From the NCBI GenBank assembly GCA_913048145.1, contig CAJWVP010000129.1, forward strand, positions 1 to 7,956: a stretch of 7,956 bases of DNA, in the 5' to 3' direction. The notes beneath the pieces are model-generated. The model did no database searches. It had not been told where the DNA came from and saw only the letters and a program-made list of their open reading frames with translations. Origin of the DNA: an uncultured Rhodospirillaceae bacterium (GTDB taxonomy: Bacteria; Pseudomonadota; Alphaproteobacteria; Rhodospirillales; Casp-alpha2). Shown piece by piece: positions 6,669 through 7,956 of this stretch. The translations under genes were made by a program, and so were the position numbers. Each line of letters begins with the position of its first letter. Position 1 is the first letter of the stretch.

Positions 6669-6785
6669 CAGGTCGTCTTTAGGCCAAGGAAAGACCCAGA
6701 TTCACACCTTCTGTCAAGGCCCAAGCAGGCTCTGGCGCTGCGCTTTAGAAGCAATCTAAGACCCCCTAAATATCGGCCAAAACCC

Positions 6786-6813
6786 TTGAACCATGGCCAT
6801 TATCCTTTATACC
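6786..6813 (+). promoter_or_regulatory. Putative sigma-70-type promoter of the pet operon
   Basis: TTGAAC (6786-6791), 16 bases, then TATACC (6808-6813). Transcription would start near 6820, giving a leader of about 90 nt before petA. Both hexamers are only partial consensus matches, so this is a candidate by eye. Confidence 0.35.
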
Positions 6814-6819
6814 TGAGCG

Positions 6820-6839
6820 TGCTCCCCAAAAGGGGGGCA
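6820..6839 (+). repeat. Hairpin at the 5' end of the pet leader
   Basis: TGCTCCCC-AAAA-GGGGGGCA pairs over 8 bp (one G-U) around an AAAA tetraloop. It falls right after the putative promoter, so it would sit at the very 5' end of the petAB mRNA. No T-run follows, which argues against a terminator. It may be an mRNA-stabilising stem or an operator-like palindrome. Confidence 0.5.
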
Positions 6840-6912
6840 TGGTGAGGGATTTCAGGCCCTGGATCGCGCTGCGGTCTGTGGTCAAAACGGAGTTCAGAGA
6901 GGGGAACCCCAC

Positions 6913-7467
6913 ATGAGCGACAACGCGGAAACGGCCGGCTCGGCCGAATTCGACGAAAAAACACGGCGTGACTTCTTGTTCACGACCACGGCGGCGGTGG
7001 GTGCCGTCGGGGCGGCGACCGCCGCCTGGCCTTTCATCGATCAGATGAACCCGGCTGCTGACACTTTGGCGCTTTCGTCGACTGAAGTGGACCTTGAGCC
7101 CATCGCGGAAGGCCAAAGCATTACTGTAGTGTGGCGAGGCAAACCCGTGTTTATTCGCCATCGTACTGCCCCCGAGATTGAGGCTGCACAGAGAGATGAC
7201 AAGGCCGACCTACCCGATCCACAGGCCGACTTAGACCGCGTCCAAAACGCGAAATGGCTTGTCATGGTGGGTGTTTGTACCCATTTCGGTTGTATCCCGC
7301 TCGGCAACAAGTCCGGCGAGAGTAAGGGTGAATTCGGCGGCTGGTTCTGCCCCTGTCACGGCTCGCACTACGACACGTCGGGCCGCATCCGCAAGGGCCC
7401 CGCGCCTAAAAACCTTGAAGTGCCGGGCTACAAGTTTCTGTCCGACATGCAGATCAGGATCGGTTGA
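6913..7467 (+). CDS. petA: Ubiquinol-cytochrome c reductase iron-sulfur (Rieske) subunit
   Basis: The [2Fe-2S] subunit of the cytochrome bc1 complex; takes an electron from ubiquinol at the Qo site and passes it to cytochrome c1 on the periplasmic face. The 184 residues match the family (about 180-190). The N-terminus carries a twin-arginine signal (TRRDFL, 17-22) followed by one hydrophobic helix (23-42) that stays as membrane anchor, as is known for bacterial Rieske proteins. The cluster boxes are complete: CTHFGC (122-127) and CPCHGS (146-151). C122, H124, C146 and H149 bind the cluster and C127-C148 form the usual disulfide. G-x-x-x-x-G-P-A-P-x-N-L near the end is also conserved. GAGGGGA lies several bases before the ATG. 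First gene of the pet operon, with petB 11 bp downstream and petC expected beyond the window. Confidence 0.97.
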   Translation: MSDNAETAGSAEFDEKTRRDFLFTTTAAVGAVGAATAAWPFIDQMNPAADTLALSSTEVDLEPIAEGQSITVVWRGKPVFIRHRTAPEIEAAQRDDKADLPDPQADLDRVQNAKWLVMVGVCTHFGCIPLGNKSGESKGEFGGWFCPCHGSHYDTSGRIRKGPAPKNLEVPGYKFLSDMQIRIG

Positions 7468-7470
7468 GGA
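7465..7470 (+). promoter_or_regulatory. Ribosome binding site of petB overlapping the petA stop
   Basis: TGAGGA contains both the petA TGA stop and the core of a GAGGAG Shine-Dalgarno, 8 bases before the petB ATG. This suggests coupled translation of the two bc1 subunits. Confidence 0.6.
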
Positions 7471-7478
7471 GCACCATC

Positions 7479-7956
7479 ATGAGTGACAAGCAAATGCACC
7501 CGGTGATGCAGTGGATCGACTACCGTTTGCCGATCTTCACCTTCCTCAACCATGAGCTACACGAATATCCAACTCCAAAGAACCTGAACTACTGGTGGAA
7601 CTTTGGCTCGCTAGCCGGGATCATCCTGGTCATCATGCTGGTTACAGGTATCGTGTTGGCTATGCACTACACAGCGCACGTGGACCTAGCCTTCGGGTCA
7701 GTGGAGCGGATCATGCGCGACGTCAACTACGGCTGGCTGATCCGCTACGTCCACATGAACGGGGCGTCGATGTTCTTCATCATCGTTTATATCCACATGC
7801 TCCGCGGTCTCTACTTCGGTTCCTACCAGGCGCCGCGCGAACTTCTGTGGATGATCGGTGTGCTCATTCTGCTGGCCATGATGGCGACCGCATTCATGGG
7901 TTACGTCCTGCCTTGGGGCCAAATGAGCTTCTGGGGCGCCACCGTGATCACCAACT
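7479..7956 (+). CDS. petB: Cytochrome b of the bc1 complex, 3'-partial
   Basis: The diheme membrane subunit of ubiquinol-cytochrome c reductase, forming the Qo and Qi quinone sites. 159 residues are visible before the window ends; full bacterial proteins are about 400-445. The family start is clear (D-Y-R-L-P-I-F-T-F-L-N-H-E, 14-26). The first membrane helix covers about 41-62 (G-S-L-A-G-I-I-L-V-I-M-L-V-T-G-I-V-L-A-M). The second holds RYVHMNGAS (89-97) and IVYIHMLRG (102-110). H92 and H106, 14 residues apart, are the first axial ligands of hemes bL and bH. The third helix (about 125-145) leads into G-Y-V-L-P-W-G-Q-M-S-F-W-G-A-T, a Qo-site region. The start is set by the ribosome binding site overlapping the petA stop. 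No oddity seen in the visible part. Confidence 0.97.
   Translation, partial: MSDKQMHPVMQWIDYRLPIFTFLNHELHEYPTPKNLNYWWNFGSLAGIILVIMLVTGIVLAMHYTAHVDLAFGSVERIMRDVNYGWLIRYVHMNGASMFFIIVYIHMLRGLYFGSYQAPRELLWMIGVLILLAMMATAFMGYVLPWGQMSFWGATVITN

Larger units (their letters stand above)
6657..6912. promoter_or_regulatory. Divergent regulatory region between trmL-hemF and petAB
   Basis: The 256 bp separate the divergent starts of trmL (6656) and petA (6913), so promoters of both units should lie here. The AT-richest part, about 6740-6815, is the likely promoter core. I saw no clear FNR-type (TTGAT-N4-ATCAA) site. The pet side carries a putative promoter and a leader hairpin listed separately. Confidence 0.55.

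Noticed and set aside
6766..7161. 131-codon minus-strand ORF over the petA start
   Set aside because: It is antisense to petA and the pet leader, with no motif.

Overview
The window looks like chromosomal DNA of an alphaproteobacterium, most likely of the Rhodospirillales/Rhodospirillaceae type. This is inferred from three things. The oxygen-dependent coproporphyrinogen oxidase has the alphaproteobacterial form, including a short C-terminus ending just after the conserved S-L-P-P motif. A Tat-exported Rieske protein is followed by a separate cytochrome b. A trmL-hemF pair lies divergent to the pet operon. The DNA is moderately GC-rich. No rRNA, tRNA, CRISPR array, complete insertion sequence or phage module was seen.

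Layout. (1) Positions 1-1151: the 3' part of an N-formylglutamate amidohydrolase gene. Its stop overlaps the ATG of a decayed GNAT (phosphinothricin-acetyltransferase-like) gene, and about 150 bp of unassigned DNA follow. (2) Positions 1152-2126: a secreted SLT-type lytic transglycosylase with an unusual basic Arg/Gln-rich tail. (3) Positions 2172-3857, minus strand: an N-acyl-D-amino-acid deacylase-like amidohydrolase, convergent with the transglycosylase. (4) Positions 3993-4877: a ten-helix EamA/DMT transporter, divergent from the amidohydrolase. (5) Positions 4878-5293: a roughly 415-bp region without a recognisable gene, holding a possible small ORF with a strong ribosome binding site. 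(6) Positions 5294-6656, minus strand: trmL-hemF, overlapping by 8 bp. (7) Positions 6657-6912: a divergent regulatory region. (8) Positions 6913 to the end: petA and the first part of petB (cytochrome bc1 complex).

Functionally, the right half joins heme supply (HemF) and tRNA wobble modification (TrmL) to a heme-requiring respiratory complex (PetAB) around one divergent intergenic region, which fits aerobic growth. The left half is a looser set of catabolic (formylglutamate and N-acyl-D-amino-acid-type hydrolases), transport and cell-wall genes, with one visibly degraded gene.

I found no convincing undescribed multi-gene system. The points most worth checking are the GNAT pseudogene (all its in-frame stops are TAG), the altered metal-site neighbourhood of the amidohydrolase, the duplicated motif in the transglycosylase tail, the hairpin in the pet leader and the small ORF at 5048.
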